Notes: generated by a model not told the origin, from the sequence alone. Positions 48,137 through 57,444 are shown, numbered from the stretch's first letter. The stretch is 64,000 bases of DNA from Sphingomonas sp. NFR15 (GCF_900103265.1 NZ_FMWX01000004.1:62001-126000); one strand, 5' to 3'. Translations and numbers: made by a program.

Positions 48137-49804
48137 TCACGCCTCGGTTTCGGTCTTCTTGGCGGCAGCCTTCTTGGCCGGCTTCTTGGGCTCGGCGGCG
48201 GCTTCGCCCGCTTCGCCTTCGGCCTTGGGCGCTGCCTTCTTGGCGGCCGGCTTCTTGGTCGCGGCCTTCTTGACCGGTTCCTCGGCGGTGGCTTCCGCCG
48301 GGGCGGGATCGGCCGAATCGTCGGCCTTCAGCTCGGTCGCGTCGGCGTGGTCATGGCCATGATCGTCGCCATGGGCGTGATCGTGGTCGTGATGGTCGTG
48401 GCCGTCATGGTCATGATCGCCGTGGTCATGGTCATGGTTATGGTCGTGGATGTGCGTGCCGCTCGCGAAGCCGTCCTCGCTCTCGATCGCTTCCTGAAGC
48501 TCCTCGCGCGTGACTTCGCGGTCGGTGATCTCGGCCTTTTCGAACAGGAAGTCGACGACCTTGTCCTCGTACAGCGGCGCGCGGAGCTGGGCTGCGGCCA
48601 TCGGCTCCTGCTGGATGTACTGGAGGAAGCGCTGGCGATCCTCGGGGCCGTATTGCTGGGCGGCCTGCGCGATCAGGCGGTTCATTTCCTGCTGAGTCAC
48701 CTCGACGCCATTGGCCTGGCCGATCTCCGACAGGAGCAGGCCGAGACGGACGCGACGCTCGGCGATCTTGCGGTAATCGTCGCGCTCCTTCTCCATCTCC
48801 TCAAGCGCGGCGGCCGGATCGGCCTCGTGGGTCGCTTCGTGCTGGAGCTGCTGCCAGATCTGGTCGAACTCGGCCTCGACCATCGTCGGCGGCACTTCGA
48901 AATCATGGCCCTCGGCGAGCTGGTCGAGCAGCTTGCGCTTCATGTGCGTGCGGGTGAGGCCATTGAGCTCCTGCTCGATCTGGCCCTTGAGCAAGCCCTT
49001 GAGCTGATCGAGGCTTTCCAGGCCGAGCGAGGTGGCGAGCGTGTCGTCGATGACCGTCTCGCCCGGAGTCTGCACCTTCTTGGCGGTGATCTCGAACGTC
49101 GCGGGCTGGCCGGCGAGGTTCTCGGCCGGATAATCCGCCGGGAAGGTCACGTTGAGCACGCGCTCCTCGCCCTGCTTCACGCCAACGAGCTGGTCCTCGA
49201 AGCCGGGGATCAGCCGGCCCGAGCCGATCTCGACGCCCATGTCGGTGCCGGTGCCGCCCTCGAAGGCGACGCCGTCGGCGGTCTTGCCGACGAAATCCAC
49301 GGTGACAAGATCGCCCTGCGCGGCCTCATGATCCTCGGGCGCGTCGTCCCACTTCTTCTGCTGCTCGGCGAACTTGGCGACCTGCGCATCGACTTCGGCC
49401 TCACCGGCCGGCACGGTCAGGCGCTCGAGCTTGAGGCCGTCGATCGCGGGAGCCGGCACGTCGGGGAGCACTTCCAGCGAAACCTTGACCTCGGCATCGT
49501 TGCCGATCTCGAAACCCTCGTCGAGCGAGACCGACGGTTGGATCGCCGGACGCAGCCGCTGTTCGGCTATCAGCGTCTGGATGCCTTCCTGGATCGCCGA
49601 GTTGAGCGCGTCCTGGGTCAGCGCGGGGCCGTGCATCTTGCGCACGAGGTTGGCGGGAACCTTGCCGGGGCGGAAGCCGGGCATGCGGATCTGCGGTGCG
49701 ACGCGCTTCAGCTCGGCATCGACCTTCGAATCGATCTCGGCGGCCGTGATGGTGAGGGTGTAGGCGCGCTTGAGCCCCTCGTTGAGCGTCTCGACAGTCT
49801 GCAT
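48137..49804 (-). CDS. tig: Trigger factor with His-rich and Lys/Ala-rich tail
   Basis: 555 aa, longer than the usual 430-460. Ribosome-binding region PGFRPGKVP, central FKBP-type PPIase (VDFVGKTADGVAFEGG) and C-terminal chaperone arms. From about residue 450 a tail holds 17 His in 40 residues (runs of HDHD), then acidic sequence, then PAKK/AAKK repeats. The tail resembles the metal-binding end of SlyD, so nickel or zinc binding is plausible but unproven. It co-folds nascent chains. Confidence 0.93.
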   Translation of the reverse strand: MQTVETLNEGLKRAYTLTITAAEIDSKVDAELKRVAPQIRMPGFRPGKVPANLVRKMHGPALTQDALNSAIQEGIQTLIAEQRLRPAIQPSVSLDEGFEIGNDAEVKVSLEVLPDVPAPAIDGLKLERLTVPAGEAEVDAQVAKFAEQQKKWDDAPEDHEAAQGDLVTVDFVGKTADGVAFEGGTGTDMGVEIGSGRLIPGFEDQLVGVKQGEERVLNVTFPADYPAENLAGQPATFEITAKKVQTPGETVIDDTLATSLGLESLDQLKGLLKGQIEQELNGLTRTHMKRKLLDQLAEGHDFEVPPTMVEAEFDQIWQQLQHEATHEADPAAALEEMEKERDDYRKIAERRVRLGLLLSEIGQANGVEVTQQEMNRLIAQAAQQYGPEDRQRFLQYIQQEPMAAAQLRAPLYEDKVVDFLFEKAEITDREVTREELQEAIESEDGFASGTHIHDHNHDHDHGDHDHDGHDHHDHDHAHGDDHGHDHADATELKADDSADPAPAEATAEEPVKKAATKKPAAKKAAPKAEGEAGEAAAEPKKPAKKAAAKKTETEA

Positions 49805-49866
49805 GGGTCTTCTCAGGCCTCTTCACGAATCGGAATCGCGGTGGCCCTTGCACACGCGGCGGCGAC

Positions 49867-49951
49867 TGGTGCGGGCGAAGGGACTCGAACCCCCACATCT
49901 TGCGATGGCAGGACCTAAACCTGCTGCGTCTACCAGTTCCGCCACGCCCGC
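49867..49951 (-). tRNA. tRNA-Leu (TAG), CCA encoded
   Basis: Class II tRNA with a variable arm. Acceptor GCGGGCG / CGCCCGC, discriminator A, CCA; anticodon stem GCAGG / CCTGC with loop TTTAGGT (anticodon TAG). Confidence 0.95.
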
Positions 49952-50087
49952 ATGGGACACCGCCGGTGTGGGGGGCGTCTATAGCAAGGATCGGCGGCGG
50001 AGCAAGCCACGCCGTCACGCCCGTGAAATCTTCGTGAAACTTCGCGGGCGGCCGGTTCGTTTGATACCGAACACGAGGAGAAAGCCG

Positions 50088-50264
50088 ATGGCCACCACGC
50101 CCCCGACCGAATTGCCCCCGCAGCCGACCCAACCGGGCACACCCGAAACCCCGCCGCCCGAGGTGACACCGACCACGCCCGATATCGACGTGCCGGCGCC
50201 GATGCCGACCAGCGACCCCGCCGTCGCGCCCGGCCAGCCGACCGACCTTGGAGATTTCGCATGA
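50088..50264 (+). CDS. Very small proline-rich protein
   Basis: 58 aa, ATG 50088 with GAGGAG seven bases upstream. Almost wholly Pro/Thr/Asp with no hydrophobic segment; likely intrinsically disordered. No known family. Confidence 0.65.
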   Translation: MATTPPTELPPQPTQPGTPETPPPEVTPTTPDIDVPAPMPTSDPAVAPGQPTDLGDFA

Positions 50265-50467
50265 GCGGCGCGCCGGAATCCCCCGATGCCTATCCGCCCC
50301 GCGAGGATGAGCGCAGCGACATCCAGCAGATCGTCGAGGCGCGCAAGGACGCGGTCGAGCGCGGCGAAGGCGGCCCCGAGCCGGACCCGCTGGCGCGGCA
50401 GGGTGAGGCCGACGGCGTCGGCGGCACCGGCGGCGTCGTGAAGAACCAGGATAGCGACGCGCAGTAA
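50261..50467 (+). CDS. Small acidic hypothetical protein
   Basis: 68 aa. ATG overlaps the stop of the proline-rich gene by 4 nt. Charged and Gly-rich (EGGPEPDPLARQGEADGVGG), presumably disordered. The two-gene unit sits between tRNA-Leu and the M48 cluster. Confidence 0.6.
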   Translation: MSGAPESPDAYPPREDERSDIQQIVEARKDAVERGEGGPEPDPLARQGEADGVGGTGGVVKNQDSDAQ

Positions 50468-50485
50468 CGCGCCCCGTCATGACCT

Positions 50486-51118
50486 TCACGGGTTCGGCGT
50501 CGCCCCGATCCGCGCGCTGGCGGCGAGCGCGCGGAAGCTCGCGATGTCGCGGTCGTAATAATAGATGTCCGGCGCTTCGAAGGTCGCCATGTAGAGCTTG
50601 CCGGCGATGATCGCGGCATATCCCTCGCCCTTGCGGCGGACTTCCTCGTCAGGCCGCGTGAAGCGGTAGGTGAAGGTTACGCCTTTCGCGCCGGCGAAGG
50701 TGCAAGGCGCGACGCTCTCGATCGTCATCAGCGGTGTGGCGAGCGCGATGCGATAGCTGTTTTCGAGCAGCGCGGGGATATCGGGCAACAGCATCGTCGC
50801 GCTGAACCGCGGCAGCGGCTTCACCCGTTTGTTGACCTCGCGGAACAGGGTGCGATCGGTCTCGATGCCGCCGTAGAAGGTGACGTCGTTGAGGCCGTCG
50901 CCGTCGAGCGTCCATGTCTCCGAATTGCGCCCCGGTCGCGCGCCCATCTTGTTCCACTCGCGATCGGGCGTGATCGTCAGCGCCGATTTGGCGACGGCGA
51001 CGGCCTGCGCCTTCGCGATCAGCGTGTTGCCGGCGTGCGCGGGCGGGCCGGACAGGAGCAGCGCGGTGAGCGCGAGGACCGGGGCGGCTTTTCTCAGGGT
51101 CATGACTCGAACCTTCAT
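50486..51118 (-). CDS. Secreted hypothetical protein
   Basis: 210 aa from ATG 51118, which overlaps the M48 gene's stop by 4 nt; ATG 51103 is an alternative. Signal peptide (PVLALTALLLSGPPAHAG). The body has a ~150-residue mixed region with a single Cys; no family recognised. Third gene of a coupled trio. Confidence 0.78.
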   Translation of the reverse strand: MKVRVMTLRKAAPVLALTALLLSGPPAHAGNTLIAKAQAVAVAKSALTITPDREWNKMGARPGRNSETWTLDGDGLNDVTFYGGIETDRTLFREVNKRVKPLPRFSATMLLPDIPALLENSYRIALATPLMTIESVAPCTFAGAKGVTFTYRFTRPDEEVRRKGEGYAAIIAGKLYMATFEAPDIYYYDRDIASFRALAASARIGATPNP

Positions 51119-52293
51119 GGCAGCAGGGCCTGGATCATCGCGCGGTCGGGCGCGTCGGGGCGCAGCGCGAGATAGCGTTTGAGCGCCTCGGCGCCTTGCG
51201 CGTCGCCGCCGCGGAGCCGCGCGAGGCCGAGGCCGCGATACGCATCGGCATCGGCCGGATCGAGCGCGATCGCCTGGGCGTAGAAGCCGGCGGCCGAGAC
51301 GAGATCGCGCGGATTGCCGCGCGCGCGGTACAGGTCGCCGCGCGCGCGGAGCAGTTCCGCGTCCCACGCGTCGCCGGCAAGCTGGCCGAACAGATATTCG
51401 GTGCCGCCGAAATCATTGAGCTTGAGCTGATCGGCGATGAACGCGCCGCGCAGCGGCTTGATTGCGGTGCGCAGCGCGTCGTGGCCGGTATCCCCCTGCC
51501 CCATTCCCGCTACGAGCCCGCGCAGATAGGTCGCGCGTTCGAGATTGGTGGGGTGGCTGGCGAAGAACGAAAGCCGATCGTAGCGGTGGCTCTTCTGCTT
51601 GCGCCCGAACGATGTCGCATCGGCCTCGTCCATCGCGCGGGTCCAGATATCGGGGAGCGCTTTGGGGTCATAGCCGGCGGCGAGCATGTATTTCGCGCCG
51701 AGCATGTCGGCCTCGCGTTCTTCGTCGCGGTTGAACGCGAAGATCGATCCGATCGTGGAATGGCTCACGTCAACCGCAGCGCTGCGGATTTGGTAGGAGG
51801 CGCCGCTGGCGGCGATCACACCCATCCATGCTGCGACATCGGTCATCGATCGGCTGTGCTGGAAGCGGTGCAAACCGTGGCGCTGCTCGAAATGTGCGAA
51901 TTCGTGCCCGAGCACCGCTGCCAGTTCGGCTTCGTCGCGTACCCGCATGAACAATCCCGTGTTCACGACCAGCGTGCCGTTTGGCGTCATTGAGGCGTTG
52001 AACTCGGGATCGCGAATCACATAGACGCGAGTACCCATGCAGCGTTCGACCCCAACCGTCCGACACAACACCGCTCGAACGTAGCCGGTGAGCGTAGCGT
52101 CCTTCACGACGAACGCCGAATCGCGCAGCGTTCGCTCGGCCTCGTCGAGCTGCATCCACAGCCCGCGCTCGTCGACGCTCTGCGGCTCGTAAGCACCCGC
52201 ATAGGGCGGCAGCGGCGGCCTGGGCACGCTCGCCGCGATACCGAGCACCGCCGCCGCGCCGAGCAGCGCGAACCGGCGCAGCCGCGGCATCAC
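51115..52293 (-). CDS. M48 family metalloprotease
   Basis: 392 aa. Signal or membrane anchor at the N-terminus; zinc site in VLGHEFAHFEQRHG (HExxH) and a downstream EREADMLGAKY that supplies the third ligand. C-terminal TPR-like repeats (PADADAYRGLGLARL). Resembles BepA/LoiP-type periplasmic proteases. Coupled on both sides by 4-nt overlaps. Confidence 0.9.
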   Translation of the reverse strand: MMPRLRRFALLGAAAVLGIAASVPRPPLPPYAGAYEPQSVDERGLWMQLDEAERTLRDSAFVVKDATLTGYVRAVLCRTVGVERCMGTRVYVIRDPEFNASMTPNGTLVVNTGLFMRVRDEAELAAVLGHEFAHFEQRHGLHRFQHSRSMTDVAAWMGVIAASGASYQIRSAAVDVSHSTIGSIFAFNRDEEREADMLGAKYMLAAGYDPKALPDIWTRAMDEADATSFGRKQKSHRYDRLSFFASHPTNLERATYLRGLVAGMGQGDTGHDALRTAIKPLRGAFIADQLKLNDFGGTEYLFGQLAGDAWDAELLRARGDLYRARGNPRDLVSAAGFYAQAIALDPADADAYRGLGLARLRGGDAQGAEALKRYLALRPDAPDRAMIQALLP

Positions 52294-53027
52294 CGCGCGG
52301 CCGGCGCGGCGGTGGGCGTGCTGCCCGGAAAATTCTCGAGCAATTGGCGCACACGCTTCTGGGCGCCGTCCGCCGTACGCACGTCGCCGCCCATCTGCTG
52401 ATCGGCGTTGAGCCAGACGAGATCGCCGCTGCGCAGATCGACCAGCCCCGCATAGCCGCGATGCTCGCCCGATTTGACCGTGACATAGGCCATCGCCGCG
52501 AACACCTGGAGCAGCTTGCGGCCGGTCGAGCCGTATTGGTCCTCATCGAAGATGAAGAGCGCGTAATCGCAGCCGGTGCCCTTGGCGATCTCGGCGACCC
52601 CCGGCCCCATCGTCCACTTGAACGCGCCCTTGCGCTTCTTGGTGGGCAGGCGATTGCCGGGGAAGAACTGATATCGGATCACCGAATCGGCCAGCACCGA
52701 GAACAGCGCGCGGTATCCCGCCAAGGTGGTGGCGGCCGGGCCGATCGGCTCCTCGGCGACGATCACCGCATTGCCGAGCCCTTGCTGCGCGACCGCGAGC
52801 GCCGCGCCGAGATTGTCGCGCGCCTGCGCGGTCCAGTCCGCGTTCGGTTCGAACATGCCGCCGGTCGATTGCGCGCCGACGGTGATGCTGGGGCGGATCA
52901 GCAGAATTTTGGCCGAGCCGGGCGGCAGGGTGAAACCCGGCTTGCTGCCGGACTTTTCCTGCGCGCCCGCGGGCACGCCCGCCAGAAGACAGGCGGCGAG
53001 CGCCGCCGCGAATAGTCCGTGTCGCAT
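52290..53027 (-). CDS. Secreted hypothetical protein, M48 cluster
   Basis: 245 aa from ATG 53027 preceded by GGGGGG. Signal peptide ending PAGAQ. The mature part has a compact domain with the short motif SILLIRPSITVG region; no known family was recognised with confidence. First gene of the coupled trio with the M48 protease. Confidence 0.78.
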   Translation of the reverse strand: MRHGLFAAALAACLLAGVPAGAQEKSGSKPGFTLPPGSAKILLIRPSITVGAQSTGGMFEPNADWTAQARDNLGAALAVAQQGLGNAVIVAEEPIGPAATTLAGYRALFSVLADSVIRYQFFPGNRLPTKKRKGAFKWTMGPGVAEIAKGTGCDYALFIFDEDQYGSTGRKLLQVFAAMAYVTVKSGEHRGYAGLVDLRSGDLVWLNADQQMGGDVRTADGAQKRVRQLLENFPGSTPTAAPAAR

Positions 53028-53123
53028 GTATCCCCCCGGATCGCGATGTCCCCACATCGCGACCGAGACTTACGAGATCATGGTTCCAGCGGCAAGATGC
53101 TTAGATCGATACTTGCGGCGACT

Positions 53124-53552
53124 TCACACCGGCCGGAACAGCGTGAAACCGCTCGGCAGCCGTTTCGGCGCCTTGCCCGCAAGGGTCGCCTCGATCGCGT
53201 CGATCGCGGCGAGCAGATCGCGTTGCACATACGGCTTGGCGAGACACCCCACCGCAACGGCGCGGCCACCTTCGGGACATTCGCCGGTCACGAACATCGC
53301 GGGCAGACCGGCCGCGTGCGCGGCACGCGCGACGTCGATGCCGCTACCATCGGACAGTCGCACATCGACGAGCACCAGATCGACGTCCTGCGGACGGCGC
53401 AGCACGGCGAGCGCTTCGGCGACACGGTCGACCGTCGCGACGATCTCGAACTCGGCCTCGCGCAGGAAATGCTCGGTATCGAACGCGACGAGCGGCTCGT
53501 CCTCGACAATGAGCAACCGACTGATCCGCCGCTTTTTCCGTCCGAACAGCAT
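53124..53552 (-). CDS. Single-domain response regulator receiver protein
   Basis: 142 aa. IVEDEPLVA holds the acidic pair, VDLVLVDVRLSDGSG holds the phospho-acceptor Asp, and CLAKPYVQ holds the Lys. No DNA-binding output domain. A partner histidine kinase is not in the window. Confidence 0.88.
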   Translation of the reverse strand: MLFGRKKRRISRLLIVEDEPLVAFDTEHFLREAEFEIVATVDRVAEALAVLRRPQDVDLVLVDVRLSDGSGIDVARAAHAAGLPAMFVTGECPEGGRAVAVGCLAKPYVQRDLLAAIDAIEATLAGKAPKRLPSGFTLFRPV

Positions 53553-53693
53553 GTCCGGTTGTCCCGCCTTCCCTTGCCGCACCGACGCGGCCTCGCCTGT
53601 CCTCGTTACGCCTGCGTCCCTTAACGCGCCGTGTTCGAATCGGTGACAAGAAATTTTGCGCGCGCGGACAGGGAAATTCGCTATAGGATCGCG

Positions 53694-55013
53694 GTGCAAA
53701 GACCTACTTCCAAAACGCCATCGGACTCGCCACCGCGTTCCGACCAGCGCATCGCCAAATTGCTCGCCCGCGCGGGCCTCGCCTCGCGGCGCGAGATCGA
53801 ACGCATGATCGCGGACGGTCGCGTCGCGCGCAACGGCATCGTCATCGACACGCCGGCGACGGTCCTCGCCTCGCTCGACGGGGTGACGGTGGACGGCGCG
53901 CCGGTCGAGGCGCCCGCGCCGGCACGGCTGTTCCTGTACCACAAGCCGCCCGGGCTTCTCGTCACCGAACATGATCCCGCCGGGCGCCCGACGATCTACG
54001 ACCGGCTGCCCAAGACGCTGCCGCGCGTGATGCCGGTCGGGCGGCTCGATCTCGCGACCGAAGGGCTGCTGCTGCTCACCACCGACGGCGAGTTGAAGCG
54101 TCAGCTCGAACTGCCCGCGACCGGCGTGCAGCGCGCGTACCGGGCGCGCGCCTACGGCCCGATCACGCAGGAGCAACTCGAGGAGCTGATCCACGGCATT
54201 GAGATCGAGGGTGTGCGCTACGGCTCGATCGACGCCAATCTGGAGCGGCGCACCGGCGCGAACGTCTGGATCGAGATGATCCTGACCGAAGGCAAGAACC
54301 GAGAGGTGCGGCGCGTGCTCGATTACCTCGGGCTCAAGGTCTCGCGGCTGATCCGCACGCGCTATGGCCCGTTCGTGCTCGGCGATCTCGCGCCCGGCGC
54401 GGTCGGCGAGGTGCGCGGGCATGACGTCGCCTCGTTCCGCAAGAACCCGACCCGGCTCGACCTGCCGCAACCGGCGCGATCGCGTTCGCTGGAGCCGGTG
54501 TATGACGCCGTCAAGCCCGCTCCCCGCGCGCGCGGAGAGGGTATGGGAGAGCGGCGCGGCGCGTCTGCGGCGCCGAAGACCCGCGGCGCAGTCGCACCGC
54601 GCATCACCCGCGAAGCCGCCGCCAAGGCCGATCGCGCTTCCTTCGCGGACGTGCGCGCGCCGCGCAAACCCGGCGCGCGCTCGGCCAGCGCAGCCAGCCA
54701 GCCACGCGACGCGTCGAAGCCTGCGCCGCGCCGCGCCGCCACGACCAGTCCGCGCGAGTCGACCTGGTCGCCGCGTGACAGCCGCCCCGCCGACGGCCCC
54801 GCCGCCAGCCCGGCGCCGGTCAAGCCCAAGCGCTTCTACGACGCCAAGCCCAAGGCCGGCACCACCCCGGCGCGTGGCGAGGGCACCTCGCGCGCGCGCC
54901 GCACCGCGACCGATCCGCGCCCCAAGCGCGACCGCGCGCCCGGTGAGCGCCCCACTCCGCCGCGCGGCCCCGCACGCCCGTCCAAACCCCGCCCACCCCG
55001 GACCCGTAAATAA
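53694..55013 (+). CDS. RsuA/RluB-family pseudouridine synthase with long basic tail
   Basis: 439 aa from GTG 53694 (AGGA five bases upstream). S4 RNA-binding domain (RIAKLLARAGLASRREIER), then the catalytic domain with D119 in GRLDLATEG. After about residue 260 comes ~180 residues of Arg/Pro/Ala-rich, disordered sequence. It modifies rRNA; RluB-type target is more likely given the tail. Its stop overlaps the rsmD start (TAATG). Confidence 0.92.
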   Translation: MQRPTSKTPSDSPPRSDQRIAKLLARAGLASRREIERMIADGRVARNGIVIDTPATVLASLDGVTVDGAPVEAPAPARLFLYHKPPGLLVTEHDPAGRPTIYDRLPKTLPRVMPVGRLDLATEGLLLLTTDGELKRQLELPATGVQRAYRARAYGPITQEQLEELIHGIEIEGVRYGSIDANLERRTGANVWIEMILTEGKNREVRRVLDYLGLKVSRLIRTRYGPFVLGDLAPGAVGEVRGHDVASFRKNPTRLDLPQPARSRSLEPVYDAVKPAPRARGEGMGERRGASAAPKTRGAVAPRITREAAAKADRASFADVRAPRKPGARSASAASQPRDASKPAPRRAATTSPRESTWSPRDSRPADGPAASPAPVKPKRFYDAKPKAGTTPARGEGTSRARRTATDPRPKRDRAPGERPTPPRGPARPSKPRPPRTRK

Positions 55014-55549
55014 TGCGCATCATCGCTGGAGAATGGCGCGGTCGCGCGCTCGTCGCCCCCAAGGGCGACGCCACCCGCCCCACCGCCGACCGCGTGCGCG
55101 AGGCATTGTTCTCGATGCTGACCAGCCGGCTCGGCAGTTTCGAGGGGCTCGCGGTCGCCGATCTGTTCGCGGGCTCGGGCGCGCTCGGGCTGGAAGCGCT
55201 GTCGCGCGGCGCCGCCTCGTGCCTGTTCGTCGAACAGGACAAGGCCGCGCTCGACGCGCTCCGCGCCAACATCGCCAAATTGGGCGCGAAGGCCGACGTG
55301 CGCGCGCAATCGGTGCTGGCGCTCGGGCCGGCACCCAAGCCGCTCGACCTGATCCTGATGGACCCGCCCTATGACAGCGGCGCCGGCGCGGTCGCGCTCG
55401 ACAAGCTCGCGCGGCTCGGCTGGGTGGGCGACGCGACCTTGGTGAGCGTGGAAACCGCCAAGCGCGAGCCGCTGGAGGTGGCAGGCTTCGTCGAGGACAC
55501 GACCCGCGTGTTCGGCAAGGGGCGGATCACGCTGCTGCGGCGGGGGTGA
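55013..55549 (+). CDS. rsmD: 16S rRNA (guanine966-N2)-methyltransferase RsmD
   Basis: 178 aa. MRIIAGEWRGR start; SAM motif VADLFAGSGALGLEAL; catalytic MDPPY. Sharing one nucleotide with the upstream stop couples it to the pseudouridine synthase. Confidence 0.94.
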   Translation: MRIIAGEWRGRALVAPKGDATRPTADRVREALFSMLTSRLGSFEGLAVADLFAGSGALGLEALSRGAASCLFVEQDKAALDALRANIAKLGAKADVRAQSVLALGPAPKPLDLILMDPPYDSGAGAVALDKLARLGWVGDATLVSVETAKREPLEVAGFVEDTTRVFGKGRITLLRRG

Positions 55550-55613
55550 CGGCGGCGGGCGCTGTGGCCGGTCGCCCGATGTGGCGCGGCGAGCAGCGAG
55601 TCTCCCGCCCCTT

Positions 55614-55697
55614 CCGTTCGACCCGGGCGCAGCCGAAGGGTGTACGTCCGGCGAGTCGCTTGCGGCGCATGCTTCGACTGCGTTCAGCATGAACGGA
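55614..55697. repeat. Family B palindromic repeat
   Basis: CCGTTCGACCCGGGCGCAGC (55614) and mirrored GCATGCTTCGACTGCGTTCA...AACGG (ends 55696). Between rsmD and the quinone reductase gene (convergent). Confidence 0.75.
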
Positions 55698-55767
55698 AAT
55701 GGGATCGGCGGCTGTCGCCCAACCCCTGTCATTCAGTTGGTCGAAGCACGATCCCAAGACCGCGCGT

Positions 55768-56376
55768 TCAACCCGCCGGTCCGATCAAGGTGCTTGCGAT
55801 TTCTCTTGCCGCCGATGGAACCGCCAATCGATCAGGCGTGACCAACATCGACGCCACGACAGCCGCGCCACAGAAATCGAAGATACCATCCTCGATCTGC
55901 ACCTTCATCGCCTCGCGATAGCCGCGTCTGACGTAAGTCGCCTCGCTGGCAGCGGCGATCGCGACGAGGCTGACCTTCAGCCGGCCAAGCCGCTTCGTGA
56001 TGCGTCCCTCGGCGTCCTCATCAAAAGCCCAGCCAGCGACGAATACGCGGTCGATCCAGCCCTTCAGCAAGGCGGGCATCGCCCACCAATAGACCGGGTA
56101 GACCAGGATAAGGTGATCTGCTCGATCGATCCGCCGCTGTTCCTCTCGCACATCGTCGGGCAGGGAGGCTTTGCCCAAGAAGGCTGCATGATCTGCTGCC
56201 CCGAATACGGGATTGAACCTTTCCGCGGCCAAGTCGACCATCTCGGCATCGTGGCCACGGGCCTGCAGCGCGTCGACGATCGCACTTGTCACGGCGCGGG
56301 TCAGCGAAGACTCCGCGGGATGCGCCATGAGAACCAGCGCCTTCTGCGAGGTGGCTTCCAAAGACGGGCGGGTCAT
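55768..56376 (-). CDS. NAD(P)H quinone reductase, flavodoxin-like
   Basis: 202 aa from ATG 56376, which overlaps the previous gene's stop (ATGA). KALVLMAHPAESS is the flavodoxin-like nucleotide motif, VYPVYWWAMPALLKGW the NQO1-type segment. It probably performs two-electron quinone reduction. Second gene of the pair controlled by the adjacent TetR protein. Confidence 0.85.
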   Translation of the reverse strand: MTRPSLEATSQKALVLMAHPAESSLTRAVTSAIVDALQARGHDAEMVDLAAERFNPVFGAADHAAFLGKASLPDDVREEQRRIDRADHLILVYPVYWWAMPALLKGWIDRVFVAGWAFDEDAEGRITKRLGRLKVSLVAIAAASEATYVRRGYREAMKVQIEDGIFDFCGAAVVASMLVTPDRLAVPSAAREIASTLIGPAG

Positions 56377-57380
56377 GCGCACGGAAGCGCCATGAGCCGG
56401 CCGCCCTCCTGCGTCAGACGCTCCAGATATTCGCCGTGTTCAAGGATTTGATAGGGAAAGAACAGTCCGGCCTCTGTCGCCGGCTTGCCATCCAGCCCGG
56501 CGAGGCGTTCTAGCACCATGCTGATGCCCAGTGCCGTGAGCGGAGCCGCCCCGCCTGGATGGAAAACAGCATGGCGGGTGCGTAGCGGTTTGCCCGCATC
56601 GTCAAGTCCGGACAGCTCGATGATGATTTCGGTCGATTTGGCGCCCCCTGCCCGTCTGCTGGAGCTGATCCCCGTTCCGATGCCGAATTCGACGTCGCTG
56701 GCACCCGTCACCGCCGCCAGACCCGCGATGTCGATCGACGAGAAACCCGAAGCCGTTAGTTCCGTGCCGTCGATCGCCCGGAATGCAAAGCCGGCATCCT
56801 CGCCCTTGCGCCAAACGAACGCGCCGTCCCGCCGTGCCAGGACGGAGGAAATGACGGAGGTAAATCGCTCGAAATCCTCCGTTACGGCCGGGCCTCCCCA
56901 GTCTTCCTCATCGACCAGCGCGCCGATCCTGATGCTGGCAACGCGCGAATAGGCCTTGGCCGCGGTGAGCGTCGCGATGGTTGTGGCACCGACCAACCAT
57001 TCATATCCCAGAACCATGGCCGCTGTGTCGGGGCGTTGCATGTGGATCGCGATTTCGGGTGCGACCTCATAAAGTCCGGTCGAGATGCCGAGGTGCGCTA
57101 TCCCCCGCGCATGGGCATAGCGCAGGCTGGCGAGCCGGTGATCGGTATAGAGCACGGCAACTGCTCCGATCGGTCGTTGGCCAAGACCAAGATCGTCCGC
57201 GTGCGGATCGATGACTACGCCTTCGGCATTATCCAGTGCGCCCGCGACCTGCTCGGCCTTTTGCCGGTTCCTGCTGCCAATGAGCAAAGGAAGATCGGGG
57301 TACCGCTTACGCAAAGCCTGGATGGTGAAATGGCCGATCTGGCCAGTGCCGCCCAACAGGAGGATGGGTGAGATGGACAT
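56373..57380 (-). CDS. Saccharopine-dehydrogenase-like NAD(P)-binding protein
   Basis: 335 aa. N-terminal Rossmann motif LLLGGTGQIGHF; homology to the saccharopine dehydrogenase/homospermidine-synthase-like NAD-binding group. The substrate is unknown. First gene of the pair divergent from the TetR regulator; ATG 57380 has GGAAAGG upstream. Confidence 0.72.
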   Translation of the reverse strand: MSISPILLLGGTGQIGHFTIQALRKRYPDLPLLIGSRNRQKAEQVAGALDNAEGVVIDPHADDLGLGQRPIGAVAVLYTDHRLASLRYAHARGIAHLGISTGLYEVAPEIAIHMQRPDTAAMVLGYEWLVGATTIATLTAAKAYSRVASIRIGALVDEEDWGGPAVTEDFERFTSVISSVLARRDGAFVWRKGEDAGFAFRAIDGTELTASGFSSIDIAGLAAVTGASDVEFGIGTGISSSRRAGGAKSTEIIIELSGLDDAGKPLRTRHAVFHPGGAAPLTALGISMVLERLAGLDGKPATEAGLFFPYQILEHGEYLERLTQEGGRLMALPCA

Positions 57381-57407
57381 TGCTGCCTTTCCATGTAGAT
57401 AGCTAAG

Positions 57408-57444
57408 CTACGAATCGTAGGATTATTTAAGCTACCTTTAGTAG
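57408..57444. promoter_or_regulatory. Two TetR-type operators CTAC-N5-GTAG
   Basis: CTACGAATCGTAG at 57408-57420 is a near-perfect palindrome; CTACCTTTAGTAG at 57432-57444 shares the half-sites. Centres are 24 bp apart in the divergent interval, a good arrangement for autoregulation plus control of the facing pair. Confidence 0.75.

Noticed and set aside
48360..48430. Repeated GTGGTCATG-like units in tig as a possible CRISPR or tandem repeat
   Set aside because: They are codons for the His/Asp-rich protein tail in frame with Tig, with no spacers.
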